DNA of 64,000 nt from Bacteroidota bacterium (GTDB taxonomy: Bacteria; Bacteroidota; Bacteroidia; Sphingobacteriales; Sphingobacteriaceae), in the NCBI GenBank assembly GCA_023450085.1, contig JAEXHI010000010.1:62001-126000 (forward strand). The letters run 5' to 3'. A model generated the notes under the pieces. That model searched no databases. It saw only the letters and a list, made by a program, of their open reading frames with translations, and was not told the origin of the DNA. The position numbers and the translations under genes were made by a program. Shown here piece after piece: positions 1 to 7,601 of this stretch; positions within the stretch are counted from its first letter, which is position 1, and each line of letters opens with the position of its first letter.

Positions 1-2
1 TA

Positions 3-140
3 AGACGTGCATATTATTTTTTGAGGGGCATGCCCTATCATAAGATAAAAAAGCATCGCCTAAATAATCAAGGGTTTGACAATTTGGCTGTTGGTGTTGT
101 AACGGTAGTCTTTATCATGTTTCTTTGTGTTGTGATGTAG
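3..140 (+). CDS. Possible C-terminal tail of a membrane protein, cut by the left edge
   Basis: One plus-strand frame is open from the window edge to a TAG at 138-140, giving 45 residues. The tail has a basic stretch (HKIKKHR) followed by about 18 hydrophobic residues (around NLAVGVVTVVFIMFLCVV) that would form a final membrane helix. I do not recognise the family, and 45 residues is too short to exclude chance. No terminator was seen between it and the convergent gene that ends at 186. Confidence 0.3.
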   Translation, partial: RRAYYFLRGMPYHKIKKHRLNNQGFDNLAVGVVTVVFIMFLCVVM

Positions 141-185
141 TAATCACTGCTGTTTTGACACGCAGCTTTCACCGACTAAACTAAG

Positions 186-521
186 CTAATAAATTTCGAG
201 TAATCCAGTTTCTTGGTCGTCGAATAGGTTATAGATGTCCTTTGCATGCTTAATTAAGATTTCTGATAAATGGTTGGTAGATTGGTTTCCTGTCCTTAAT
301 AACACAACCTTCGGCGGAAATCCATAGAGATTAGAAAAATGATAGAAATCATCATCATTAGTAATAATAACAGCATTTTCTAATTTTGCCCAATTCCAAA
401 TAGTAATGTCCGTGGCTGGTTGTTTAGTATTTATCCAATCAACATGTTCAATATCAGCGAAAAACTCAGATAATTTTTTTTTGAGTTTAAATGAGATGTT
501 CGCATCAAGCAAAATTTTCAT
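186..521 (-). CDS. DUF5615 PIN-like toxin-type protein
   Basis: A 111-residue protein with the layout of the DUF5615 (Mut7-C/PIN-like) family. It has an N-terminal LLDANIS with the conserved Asp, a central IITNDDDF acidic cluster after a beta strand, and a PPKVVLLRTGN strand near residue 70. PIN-fold proteins are metal-dependent RNases, and this family is regularly paired with DUF433 proteins as a presumed toxin. The start lies 4 bp after the DUF433 stop, so the pair is one operon with the antitoxin-like gene first. Toxicity is inferred from family and context. Confidence 0.8.
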   Translation of the reverse strand: MKILLDANISFKLKKKLSEFFADIEHVDWINTKQPATDITIWNWAKLENAVIITNDDDFYHFSNLYGFPPKVVLLRTGNQSTNHLSEILIKHAKDIYNLFDDQETGLLEIY

Positions 522-525
522 TGTT

Positions 526-753
526 TTAAGCAGAAATTAAGCGGGTTCTTGTTTCGCTATTTGCGGCAAAGGCCAATGCTGCCATAATGTGTTCATTTTT
601 TAATTGAGGAAAATCTTCGGAAATTTCTTCGACTGACATGCCGGAGGCCAACCAATTTAATATATCTTGAACTGTAATTCTTGTTCCTTTAATACAAGGC
701 TTTCCAAATCTTATATTTGGATCAATGCTGATGTAACTAATGAAATTTTCCAT
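526..753 (-). CDS. DUF433 antitoxin-like protein
   Basis: A 75-residue protein. It contains the DUF433 signature: YISIDPNIRFGKPCIKGTRI near the N-terminus, then TVQDILNWLASGMSVEEISEDFP, a helix-turn-helix-like region. This family is the usual partner of DUF5615 PIN-like proteins and is thought to be a DNA-binding antitoxin that also represses its own operon. It is upstream of and almost adjoining the DUF5615 gene. No promoter or operator could be identified with confidence in the A/T-rich bases 754-809. Confidence 0.85.
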   Translation of the reverse strand: MENFISYISIDPNIRFGKPCIKGTRITVQDILNWLASGMSVEEISEDFPQLKNEHIMAALAFAANSETRTRLISA

Positions 754-809
754 AACTAAGAATTTTAAACTAAGTTAAGAAAATTAAGATGAATTGTTTA
801 ATGCGCCTC

Positions 810-2078
810 TTACTTCAATAAAGACATCTTCCTATACTTCCTTGAAAAATAATACAGGGAGTAAATCGTAAGTGCAACACCAATCACAGACAATACCATC
901 ACGCTGCTCGAAAAGAAAGTTACCCAGTTCAATTGTATTCTGAAAATTTCCTTGCTTAGCAGTACCCCAATGCTCCCAACGTATCCAAAAGCATCGGCAA
1001 TGTAAATTAAGAAACCAACATTACTGGCATATTTGAAGGTAGAAATCAATCGGTCGAAGAAGATGGCGTTAAAGGGGATGTAAACCATGTACAGGCCAAG
1101 CCCTACTAAGGTCATCCAAGCAATGGGGCTCAATTGTCCCGATTTAAACAATAAAGTACAGGTGCCAGCCAAAATAAAACCTATTAAAATAAAGTAATGG
1201 GCTGTTTTTAGTGCCACAAAATTATTCTTGATCATCACCATACTTCCAATAAGTACGAGTACAATCAAGGTAATTGGTGTTTCTGTTTTAGAGAAAATGG
1301 CTGGTTGGTTAAAAAAGCCCATTTCCTTCCACATCTCCGCACTAAAATTATCTCTAATGTCTCTAAAAATAGTCGCAAAGCAATAGATGATGACGCAGGC
1401 GATAACTCCGCCCAAAAAATCACGGATAAATTTTCTTCGATCATTTGCAGTCATTGCTACCCGTTGTGACCTAAAGGCAATGTCCTCGGCATCTGGTTCC
1501 GGAATTCTTTCCATTAAATAAACAAACAGGAGCAGAGGAAGGCAAAAAACCAGCCCAGCATAAAAAGGCATCCAAAATTCGCTAATGCCAAAATTGTTCA
1601 TCAATAGGGCGCCTACAGATTTTACAAAGCCAGAAGCGAAAATAAAACTAACGGCAAGAGCTGCTCCAATAAAATCCGTACTTCGTCTACCTTCCACATA
1701 AGAAAACACTACGCCCCAAAGCATGCCCAACGGAAAGCCATTTACAAAAAGGAACACAATATTGTAAGGAGCAGGAATGATGGCAAACAGGAGCCAGCTT
1801 AACCAAGCAATACCTGTAAGTGCCAATATGATTTTGCCGCGGCCTGTTCGTTTTAACTCAGAAATGTATTTGATGCCATAAAATTTTGCCAATAAATATC
1901 CTAGCATTTGGCTAATGACCAATATTGTTTTATAGCTGTATCCAGCAATGTTTAATCCATCAAAAGTGGCTACAGTGAAGGTTTTCCGATAACCGAAAAT
2001 CATGGTGTAAGCTAAAAACACAACCACTGCAGCGTAAAGCCCAGTTTGGATAGATTTACTAGTATTTGTTTGGCTCAT
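810..2078 (-). CDS. DUF5690 family MFS-like membrane protein
   Basis: A 422-residue polytopic membrane protein with about 12 hydrophobic segments, starting after residue 12 and ending just before the basic C-terminus YFSRKYRKMSLLK. The sequence resembles the DUF5690 family, which has a major-facilitator-like architecture and is found mainly in Bacteroidota. The substrate is unknown. A cytoplasmic loop around residues 190-215 (EPDAEDIAFRSQRVAMTANDRRK) separates two six-helix halves. It appears monocistronic: repeat sequence lies upstream and the TA pair downstream. Confidence 0.75.
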   Translation of the reverse strand: MSQTNTSKSIQTGLYAAVVVFLAYTMIFGYRKTFTVATFDGLNIAGYSYKTILVISQMLGYLLAKFYGIKYISELKRTGRGKIILALTGIAWLSWLLFAIIPAPYNIVFLFVNGFPLGMLWGVVFSYVEGRRSTDFIGAALAVSFIFASGFVKSVGALLMNNFGISEFWMPFYAGLVFCLPLLLFVYLMERIPEPDAEDIAFRSQRVAMTANDRRKFIRDFLGGVIACVIIYCFATIFRDIRDNFSAEMWKEMGFFNQPAIFSKTETPITLIVLVLIGSMVMIKNNFVALKTAHYFILIGFILAGTCTLLFKSGQLSPIAWMTLVGLGLYMVYIPFNAIFFDRLISTFKYASNVGFLIYIADAFGYVGSIGVLLSKEIFRIQLNWVTFFSSSVMVLSVIGVALTIYSLYYFSRKYRKMSLLK

Positions 2079-2117
2079 AAAAGGTTAATCTTAAATGAAG
2101 ATAACCTATTTTAATAT

Positions 2118-2430
2118 GAGTTCGTGATAGGCATTTTGTAATTTTTCATTATCTCCAGCCTTAGCAAAGCCTCTTCGTTCTACTGAAATCGGCCTTGGCC
2201 TGTTCGGAATGCACAAATTGGCCTTATTTGTTCCTTTAATAGAACAGGGCGCAGCCGTGGATTTTTTTGCAAACTTTTTTCATCTATAGGAAACCTGAGC
2301 TTGCGAAAGCATTAAGACAAATAAAACAACAACAAACTACTTAATAAAAGTTTGTCCGCGAAGCGACAGGCCGTAAATAGTATTAGAAAACTGATTTTTT
2401 GATATGAAATCTGATTGTGAATAATATTTG
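2118..2430. repeat. Dispersed repeat, copy 1
   Basis: This segment matches 60072-60330 closely over most of its length. Both copies carry the core ATCGGCCTTGGCCTGTTCGG, the block GAACAGGGCGCAGCCGTGG and the block TTTGTCCGCGAAGCGACAG. Each copy can form a CCTGTTC/GAACAGG stem (2199-2205 with 2242-2248 here). Copy 1 has about 52 extra bases (roughly 2294-2345) between TATAGGAAA and AAAGTTTGTCC. A fragment of the left end recurs near 43172-43222. It fills part of the 484-bp gap between the DUF5690 and DUF3050 genes. A 66-codon open frame on the minus strand at 2312-2512 overlaps it and is not believed to be a gene. Confidence 0.8.
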
Positions 2431-2453
2431 CAATTTTATTCAAATAAGCGTCC

Positions 2454-2506
2454 AAACGGCGAGGACGCCGTTTTTTGGCAACAAGGTGATGCTGGACGTC
2501 CTCGCC
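2454..2506. repeat. Overlapping inverted repeats able to form alternative hairpins
   Basis: AAACGGC (2454-2460) pairs with GCCGTTT (2467-2473), followed by further T residues, which looks like a small plus-strand terminator. The overlapping 10-mer GGCGAGGACG (2458-2467) pairs exactly with CGTCCTCGCC (2497-2506), so the two stems are mutually exclusive. The site lies just downstream of the minus-strand DUF3050 gene. It may be a dispersed palindromic element rather than a regulator. Confidence 0.5.
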
Positions 2507-2562
2507 AAACAAGATCTGTTAAATAAATAACCGCTTGAAATACTAAAGAAGTCGTAATGAAG

Positions 2563-3354
2563 TTACACTACTTCCGTATTGCGGATTTGCTCAATCTCTT
2601 TGAGTGCCGCATTCCATAAATTAATACGTTGCTGCAAGGCTTCTTGCACCGCGGCTGAAGCTTCGTTCCAAGCATTTTCTTCATTGCCACAAAGCTCGCT
2701 GGTCATTTCCAGAGCCAAATGACTATGATGATCACCATCTACCTCAATATGCCTATCTAAATAGTATTTGAAAATAGTGACCTGGTCAGGATGTTTACTG
2801 TTCAAATCATTCACCATACTATGGAACATGTTGGGAATTAAATCTTCGCGACCGAAAGTAAAAGTGGCAGCGGTAGCATGATTTTTACCAGCATTGATGA
2901 TAGCAAAAGTACTATTGATGAAGTCTTGTGCTGCCAATGGAACATTTGCCAAAGTATATGCTTCTTCGAAACTTTTTCCTGATTGGAGCGATTGGATAAA
3001 CGTTCTGATAGGCTCAGTGTTAGCTCCCACTTGCACCATTGCATCAATATATAATTCAAAATGGCTTTTAATATCACCTTTTTCATCCACATCCGATTCT
3101 TCGCCAGCCACAATTTCATTGATCAATTGTCTTGTTTTGGCATTGCCTACTGGAAACCAAGGTAGGGTAGTGCAAGTAAGATTGATCTGTAAAGCTTTAA
3201 GTAAAGACATGAAGTCCCAAACCGCATAAATATGATGCTCCATGAAAACACGTAACTCTGGGAGCTCGCTAATTTGAGTATAAACGCCATGGTTTACAAT
3301 TTGATTTCTGAGCGTTGCTGTGGTTTGGTTGATTTTCTCGATATGGGAATTCAT
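2563..3354 (-). CDS. DUF3050 (haem-oxygenase-like fold) protein
   Basis: A 263-residue soluble protein resembling the DUF3050 family, an all-helical group with a haem-oxygenase/iron-protein-like fold. Potential metal ligands are spread through helices: EHHIYAVWDFMSLLKAL near residues 39-55, FTFGREDLIPNMF near 167, and HIEVDGDHHSHLALEM near 202-217. Clusters of His and Glu of this kind are typical of diiron HO-like enzymes, so an oxidase role is possible but unproven. No signal peptide. The sugar acetyltransferase gene is 65 bp upstream on the same strand. Confidence 0.75.
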   Translation of the reverse strand: MNSHIEKINQTTATLRNQIVNHGVYTQISELPELRVFMEHHIYAVWDFMSLLKALQINLTCTTLPWFPVGNAKTRQLINEIVAGEESDVDEKGDIKSHFELYIDAMVQVGANTEPIRTFIQSLQSGKSFEEAYTLANVPLAAQDFINSTFAIINAGKNHATAATFTFGREDLIPNMFHSMVNDLNSKHPDQVTIFKYYLDRHIEVDGDHHSHLALEMTSELCGNEENAWNEASAAVQEALQQRINLWNAALKEIEQIRNTEVV

Positions 3355-3371
3355 TTTGGGGGATATTTTTA

Positions 3372-3404
3372 AGACTTATGAAGTTTAAAAAACTTCGTAA
3401 GTCT
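3372..3404. repeat. Palindromic element between DUF3050 and acetyltransferase genes
   Basis: Two 14-base arms, AGACTTATGAAGTT and AACTTCGTAAGTCT, face each other around a 5-base loop with one non-Watson-Crick position. There is no immediate T run on the minus strand, so it is a weak terminator candidate. The theme resembles the hairpin at 18096-18128, suggesting a dispersed palindrome. Confidence 0.45.
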
Positions 3405-3419
3405 GTATATAAACGTTTT

Positions 3420-4034
3420 TTATTGTTCTAGAGTGAAGTTCTTGTAGTAAAAGTCTTTGTCGGCGTCGGTAATTTCACGGATTACTTTACATGGATTTCC
3501 TGCAGCAAATACGTTATCAGGAATATCTTTGGTCACTACGCTTCCTGACCCTATCACCACGTTGTTGCCTATGGTCACTCCAGGATTGACTACTACGTTG
3601 CCACCCAGCCAAACGCTATCACCAATGGTAATGGGTTGTGCCCACTCATATTCTTGGTCGCGTAAATGCAGATGTAGTGGGTGCCCGGCAGTATAAAGAG
3701 CTACGTTAGGCCCAAAAAAAGCATGCTTGCCAATTTTAACCTTGGCACAGTCTAAAATGGTTAGATTGAAATTGCTATAGAAATGCTCATCAATTTCGAT
3801 GTTATAACCATAATCACAACGGAAAGGTGGCTCCACATAAAACATAGTACCTGTTTTGCCAAAAAGCTTTTTGATTAATTGCTTGCGTGCCTTGATTTGT
3901 TTAGGGGCTAGGTTGTTGAACTCGAAAACAATTTCCCGAGCTTTTAAACGCTCACCAGCAAGCTCATTACCTCCAGCTTGGTAGGCCTTGCCAGCCAACA
4001 TTTTATCCTTTTCGCTTAACTGCTTTTCTTGCAT
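3420..4034 (-). CDS. Sugar O-acetyltransferase (Maa/LacA/NodL family)
   Basis: A left-handed beta-helix acetyltransferase. The maltose-acetyltransferase N-terminal domain is visible (EKDKMLAGKAYQAGGNELAGERLKA), followed by hexapeptide repeats (IGDSVWLGGNVVVNPGVTIGNNVVIGSGSVV) and the closing NPCKVIREI motif. The catalytic His is in YTAGHPLH. Such enzymes transfer acetyl from acetyl-CoA to a sugar hydroxyl; the actual sugar is unknown. I place the start at the Met of MQEKQLSEK (4034), because an upstream ATG at 4055 would add seven residues outside the family norm. Confidence 0.85.
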   Translation of the reverse strand: MQEKQLSEKDKMLAGKAYQAGGNELAGERLKAREIVFEFNNLAPKQIKARKQLIKKLFGKTGTMFYVEPPFRCDYGYNIEIDEHFYSNFNLTILDCAKVKIGKHAFFGPNVALYTAGHPLHLHLRDQEYEWAQPITIGDSVWLGGNVVVNPGVTIGNNVVIGSGSVVTKDIPDNVFAAGNPCKVIREITDADKDFYYKNFTLEQ

Positions 4035-4142
4035 GGCTGCGAAGTTAAGCAACAACTTTACGATGCGGTAAAAATTTTGACTTTATGAGATTTTGGTGTT
4101 TTTTCGATATGCCTGAAATGTGAAATATTAGGGCGAATTCTG

Positions 4143-4178
4143 AAAAATAAAAACGGGGCTATCGTTACCGATGCCCCG
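4143..4178 (-). terminator. Rho-independent terminator after the cupin gene
   Basis: CGGGGC (4154-4159) pairs with GCCCCG (4173-4178), with further pairing inside. On the minus strand the stem is followed by TTTTTATTTTT. It lies 26 bp past the stop of the minus-strand cupin gene and separates it from the acetyltransferase gene. Confidence 0.85.
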
Positions 4179-4203
4179 CTGTATATATTTTTAGCGCTAA
4201 TTG

Positions 4204-5082
4204 TTACAAAGTACCTTTAGCATAAGCTTTTTCAGCTCTTTTTACTGCTAATTTTTCTCTGTAAGAAGCATATTTTCCTTTAAATGCCATTTTAAGCAAG
4301 CTGTCTACAGCACCGTGTTGAAACAAGCTCCATAAGCTGGCTGCTTTACCAGGAATTGATTGGTCCCAAGCTCTTAAGCTAAGCGAGAATGATCCATCTA
4401 GGTATTTCATCCAATGCCACATTCCGATAGGCATGAATAGTGTATCGCCGTGTTCTAAAATAACTTCGTAGCCTTCAATACCATTTAAGGAAGGGAATTT
4501 TTCAAAATCAGGTTTGCCTACGTTAAAATCTTCCAGTGCATAAGTAGCATTAGGCAAGCAATACAAACGCTTTTTCCATTTGTAATCAAACAAAATTACA
4601 TGTTTACGACCACCAAAGTGGGTATGTAAAATGTTCGGTAAATCGATGTCATAATGCAGGAATGTCTCAGAGTTGGATCCTCCAAAGAACATTGCTGGTA
4701 TACTTTCCATTACACCGCCCATCAAATCTTTAGGGATTTTAACATCGTCAATTAGCCCAGGTACTTTTTTGAAAAGGTTGAAAAGGAAAATACGCAATTC
4801 GGTAGGTTCACGTTTGATAAGGTCTAAATACTCACCAAATTTCATGTGTGTTACAGCAGAGTTAATTGGTTTGCTTGGATCTGCTTTTGAATTGTCAAAT
4901 AATGGCACTTCTACGTCGCCAGCAATTGACTTCAGATATTCGGTGGTCCATTTATCTCTAGCGGCCCAATCTTTAGTAAGCCCTTTCATCACTAACGGAC
5001 GTTTAGGGTCTAAGTAGTTCTTTTTAAAGTCTTCTTTACTTATAGTATCGACAGTATCGACAGGTTTTAATATAAAGCTCAT
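4204..5082 (-). CDS. Cupin-like (JmjC-type) Fe(II)/2-oxoglutarate oxygenase family protein
   Basis: A 292-residue cupin_8/JmjC-like protein. A probable iron triad is visible: H143 and D145 in FLHYDIDLPN, and distal H223 in IGMWHWMKYL after the turn EHGDTLFMP. The N-terminus (RPLVMKGLTKDWAA) matches the start of these domains. Family members hydroxylate proteins or small molecules, and the target here is unknown. No signal peptide. It is transcribed alone and ends at the terminator 4143-4178; about 120 bp of A/T-rich DNA separates it from the SDR gene upstream. Confidence 0.8.
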   Translation of the reverse strand: MSFILKPVDTVDTISKEDFKKNYLDPKRPLVMKGLTKDWAARDKWTTEYLKSIAGDVEVPLFDNSKADPSKPINSAVTHMKFGEYLDLIKREPTELRIFLFNLFKKVPGLIDDVKIPKDLMGGVMESIPAMFFGGSNSETFLHYDIDLPNILHTHFGGRKHVILFDYKWKKRLYCLPNATYALEDFNVGKPDFEKFPSLNGIEGYEVILEHGDTLFMPIGMWHWMKYLDGSFSLSLRAWDQSIPGKAASLWSLFQHGAVDSLLKMAFKGKYASYREKLAVKRAEKAYAKGTL

Positions 5083-5206
5083 TTGTGGTTTGGGTATAAA
5101 CTTTTAATTAAAATTAACAAAAAGTTAATCATCACAAAATTGTGATTAAAAACGTAAATATAGGTGCGAATTAAAATAAAATGTGAAAAAAATGATCTAA
5201 ATCACA

Positions 5207-5995
5207 TTAAGTCACTTTTGCTTTCTTAATCATTTTGGCAAAATATCCTGGGAAAAGACGCTTTAAAAGCACTCCTTTGGTTTCCTTGCCGCCAATATAA
5301 ACTTCGTCTTTTTTTTGTTTGATAGCATTGATGATTTGTTTGGCGCACTCTTCTGGGGCCATGCCATTTTCTTGAGCGGTATCCATGGTGCCTTGTGCGC
5401 TGCCATCTGCAGTAAGGGCATTAATGGTCACCTTGGTTTTAATAAAACCAGGACAGGCCAGCATGATATGTAGGTTAGGATTGTCTAATTCTATCCTTAA
5501 AGATTCGAAGTAACCGTGTAAAGCATGTTTAGATGCTGAATAAGCAGAACGTAAGCGGGTGCCAAACTTGCCCACCAAGCTACTAACGCATACAATGGTT
5601 CCCGTATTTCTTTTGATCATTTGGGGTAATACAGCCTTGCTTAAAATTACTGTTCCCCAAAAATTGACATCCATAAAACGTTGTTCTGTTTTAAGATCGG
5701 TTTCTAAAGCCAAGGCTCTTTGGCTAATGCCTCCGCTGTTGATCAACATATCAATATGTCCATAAATGCGCAGTGCTTCTGTCGCTTTAGTAGGAAGGCT
5801 CTCGCTATCTTCAAGGTCCAACGAAAGTACGTGTACATCAATTTGGTTACGGCATTTTTGCTTTACACGGAATAGTTCATCTCTGTTGCGAGAAGAAATA
5901 ATGAGTTTAGCGCCAGCAGCATTTAGTTCGTACACTAGTGCTTCGCCAATTCCTGATGATGCACCGGTGATCCATACTATTTTATTGTTCATCAT
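5207..5995 (-). CDS. Short-chain dehydrogenase/reductase (classical SDR)
   Basis: A 262-residue NAD(P)-binding Rossmann enzyme. The glycine motif TGASSGIG is at residues 10-17, the NAG-equivalent is INSGGIS at 85-91, the Asn of the tetrad is N111, the catalytic Ser is S138 or S139, and Y152/K156 lie in YSASKHA. A C-terminal tail rich in Lys (RLFPGYFAKMIKKAKVT) could associate with membranes, as in DHRS7-like SDRs. The substrate is unknown. The start may be either of two adjacent Met codons. The hemW gene ends 39 bp upstream, so co-transcription is likely. Confidence 0.88.
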   Translation of the reverse strand: MMNNKIVWITGASSGIGEALVYELNAAGAKLIISSRNRDELFRVKQKCRNQIDVHVLSLDLEDSESLPTKATEALRIYGHIDMLINSGGISQRALALETDLKTEQRFMDVNFWGTVILSKAVLPQMIKRNTGTIVCVSSLVGKFGTRLRSAYSASKHALHGYFESLRIELDNPNLHIMLACPGFIKTKVTINALTADGSAQGTMDTAQENGMAPEECAKQIINAIKQKKDEVYIGGKETKGVLLKRLFPGYFAKMIKKAKVT

Positions 5996-6034
5996 ATCGT
6001 TTTACGATTTTGCTTCTCAATTTAAAGCAAGGTT

Positions 6035-7177
6035 TTAATTCAATTCATCTTCCTCTAAGAAAAGTGCTGCGGCAATTCCATCCGCAAATAACTTTCCTTT
6101 ATTGTTAAGATAAATGTTATGGTTATCGATATAAACTTTTTCGTCGGCTAGATAAGGTTTGATGTTGCGAAGAATCAGCTCCTTTGGCCTGTTGCCAAAT
6201 TCTGCACTCACTTTTTCAAGGCTAATGCCCCACATGGTGCGTAGTGAAGTCATCACATATTCATTAAATTTATCGGCATTGCTCAGTTGCTCAATGGTTT
6301 CTGGCAGCTGTTTTTTACCAATGCTTTCTAAATATTTTGCGTTGTTGGCGATGTTGATATAGCGATCGGTGCCATCAAAACCGTGTGCAGAAGGTCCAAT
6401 GCCCAAATAAGGAACACCTTTCCAATAGTTGGTGTTGTGTACGGCATATTTGCCTGGTAAACTGTAATTGGAAATTTCGTAGTGCTCAAATCCATGGTGG
6501 GTTAAGGTGTCCACCAACATGAGGAACTGTTCGGCACTTTGGTCGTCGTTTACCATGGGTTGTTTGCCTTTTTCAATGGCATGGGCAAGAGCCGTACGTG
6601 GCTCAACGGTAAGCGAATAAGCAGAAATATGAGGCACCTCTAGCGAAATGGCTGTTTGAATATTGTGCTTCCATTTTTCATCGCTTAACATCGGATAACC
6701 ATAAATAAGGTCAATAGTCAGCTTTTCAAAACCAGCGTCTTGGCTTCTCTTAATGCAATCTGTAGCTTCTTGCGCATTGTGGGCACGGTTCATCCAAATC
6801 AAATCTTCATTAAAAAAAGATTGTGTACCTATGCTAAAACGGTTGAAAGGCAATTGCCTCAATTCGTTGATTTTTTGAGCGGTAAGGTCGTCTGGGTTAG
6901 CCTCTATGGTTATTTCGGCATTAGATGAAATAGAGAAGAGCTTTTCTATTGTCGCCAGTATTTTTTGTAGTGCGGCACTTGGCAGTGTTGTAGGGGTGCC
7001 ACCACCAAAGTAAATGCTGTCCACTTGTTGGTTTGCCAACCTGTCTTTCTTCATCACAATTTCCATACAAATTGCTTCCACCATTTCATCTAAATATTTA
7101 GTAGAAGTGGTGAAGTGAAAATCGCAATAAGTACAAGCTTTTTTGCAGAAAGGAATATGGATATAAATACCTGCCAT
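6035..7177 (-). CDS. hemW: HemW, radical-SAM haem chaperone
   Basis: 380 residues with the radical SAM cluster motif C11-x3-C15-x2-C18 in IPFCKKACTYCDF, the GGG.P motif YFGGGTPTTL, and the C-terminal HemW domain with LGIGPSAHGF and YWKGVPYLG. HemW was formerly annotated as oxygen-independent coproporphyrinogen oxidase. It lacks the extra N-terminal features of HemN and is now regarded as a haem-binding chaperone, and the length fits HemW. It begins the minus-strand pair with the SDR and is divergent from ppnP. Confidence 0.92.
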   Translation of the reverse strand: MAGIYIHIPFCKKACTYCDFHFTTSTKYLDEMVEAICMEIVMKKDRLANQQVDSIYFGGGTPTTLPSAALQKILATIEKLFSISSNAEITIEANPDDLTAQKINELRQLPFNRFSIGTQSFFNEDLIWMNRAHNAQEATDCIKRSQDAGFEKLTIDLIYGYPMLSDEKWKHNIQTAISLEVPHISAYSLTVEPRTALAHAIEKGKQPMVNDDQSAEQFLMLVDTLTHHGFEHYEISNYSLPGKYAVHNTNYWKGVPYLGIGPSAHGFDGTDRYINIANNAKYLESIGKKQLPETIEQLSNADKFNEYVMTSLRTMWGISLEKVSAEFGNRPKELILRNIKPYLADEKVYIDNHNIYLNNKGKLFADGIAAALFLEEDELN

Positions 7178-7278
7178 TTTTGCAAAGGTAGGTTAATTTG
7201 AAATTAGGCCATCACAGAGTAGGGCTAATTTTTTATAATAGGAGAGTCAGATTAATTTTATGTTGTTATTTTAGCGAT

Positions 7279-7557
7279 ATGATAGCTGTAAATGAGTATT
7301 TTGATGGAGCCGTAAAATCACTGGCTTATGAAAACAATGGAAAATCAACCGTAGGCGTGATCAATGCTGGCGAGTATGAATTTGGTACATCCACGCATGA
7401 AACGATGACGGTAGTAGAAGGTGCAATGGAAGTGCTGCTCCCTAACGAAGATCAGTGGGAAACTTATACCGCTGGACAACAATTTGAAGTGCCGGCCCAC
7501 ACCTCATTCAAGGTGAAAACCGCACAGCAAGTGGCTTATTTGTGCAAATACAAATAG
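7279..7557 (+). CDS. ppnP: Pyrimidine/purine nucleoside phosphorylase PpnP
   Basis: A 92-residue single-domain cupin. It shows the PpnP/DUF1255 pattern: NEYFDGAVKSLAYENNGKSTVGVINAG, then the cupin strand with GTSTHETMTVVEGAMEV, and FEVPAHTSFKVK near the end. PpnP phosphorolyses several nucleosides to free bases and ribose 1-phosphate. The ATG at 7279 gives the usual family length of about 94 residues; an in-frame ATG at 7198 would add 27 residues with no family match. It is the first gene of the plus-strand run that leads to hemD. Confidence 0.9.
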   Translation: MIAVNEYFDGAVKSLAYENNGKSTVGVINAGEYEFGTSTHETMTVVEGAMEVLLPNEDQWETYTAGQQFEVPAHTSFKVKTAQQVAYLCKYK

Positions 7558-7601
7558 AAAAGCTAAGAATAAGCCCGTCTCTTTATTTATTTTTGATGCG
7601 T

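Noticed and set aside
1..55. Short minus-strand frame open to the left edge (begins MLFYLMIG)
   Set aside because: Only 18 codons, no promoter and no recognisable motif; the plus-strand tail at 3-140 is the better candidate for this stretch.
2312..2512. 66-codon minus-strand open frame
   Set aside because: It lies across the dispersed repeat and the overlapping palindromes, has no promoter, and is interrupted in the other repeat copy.
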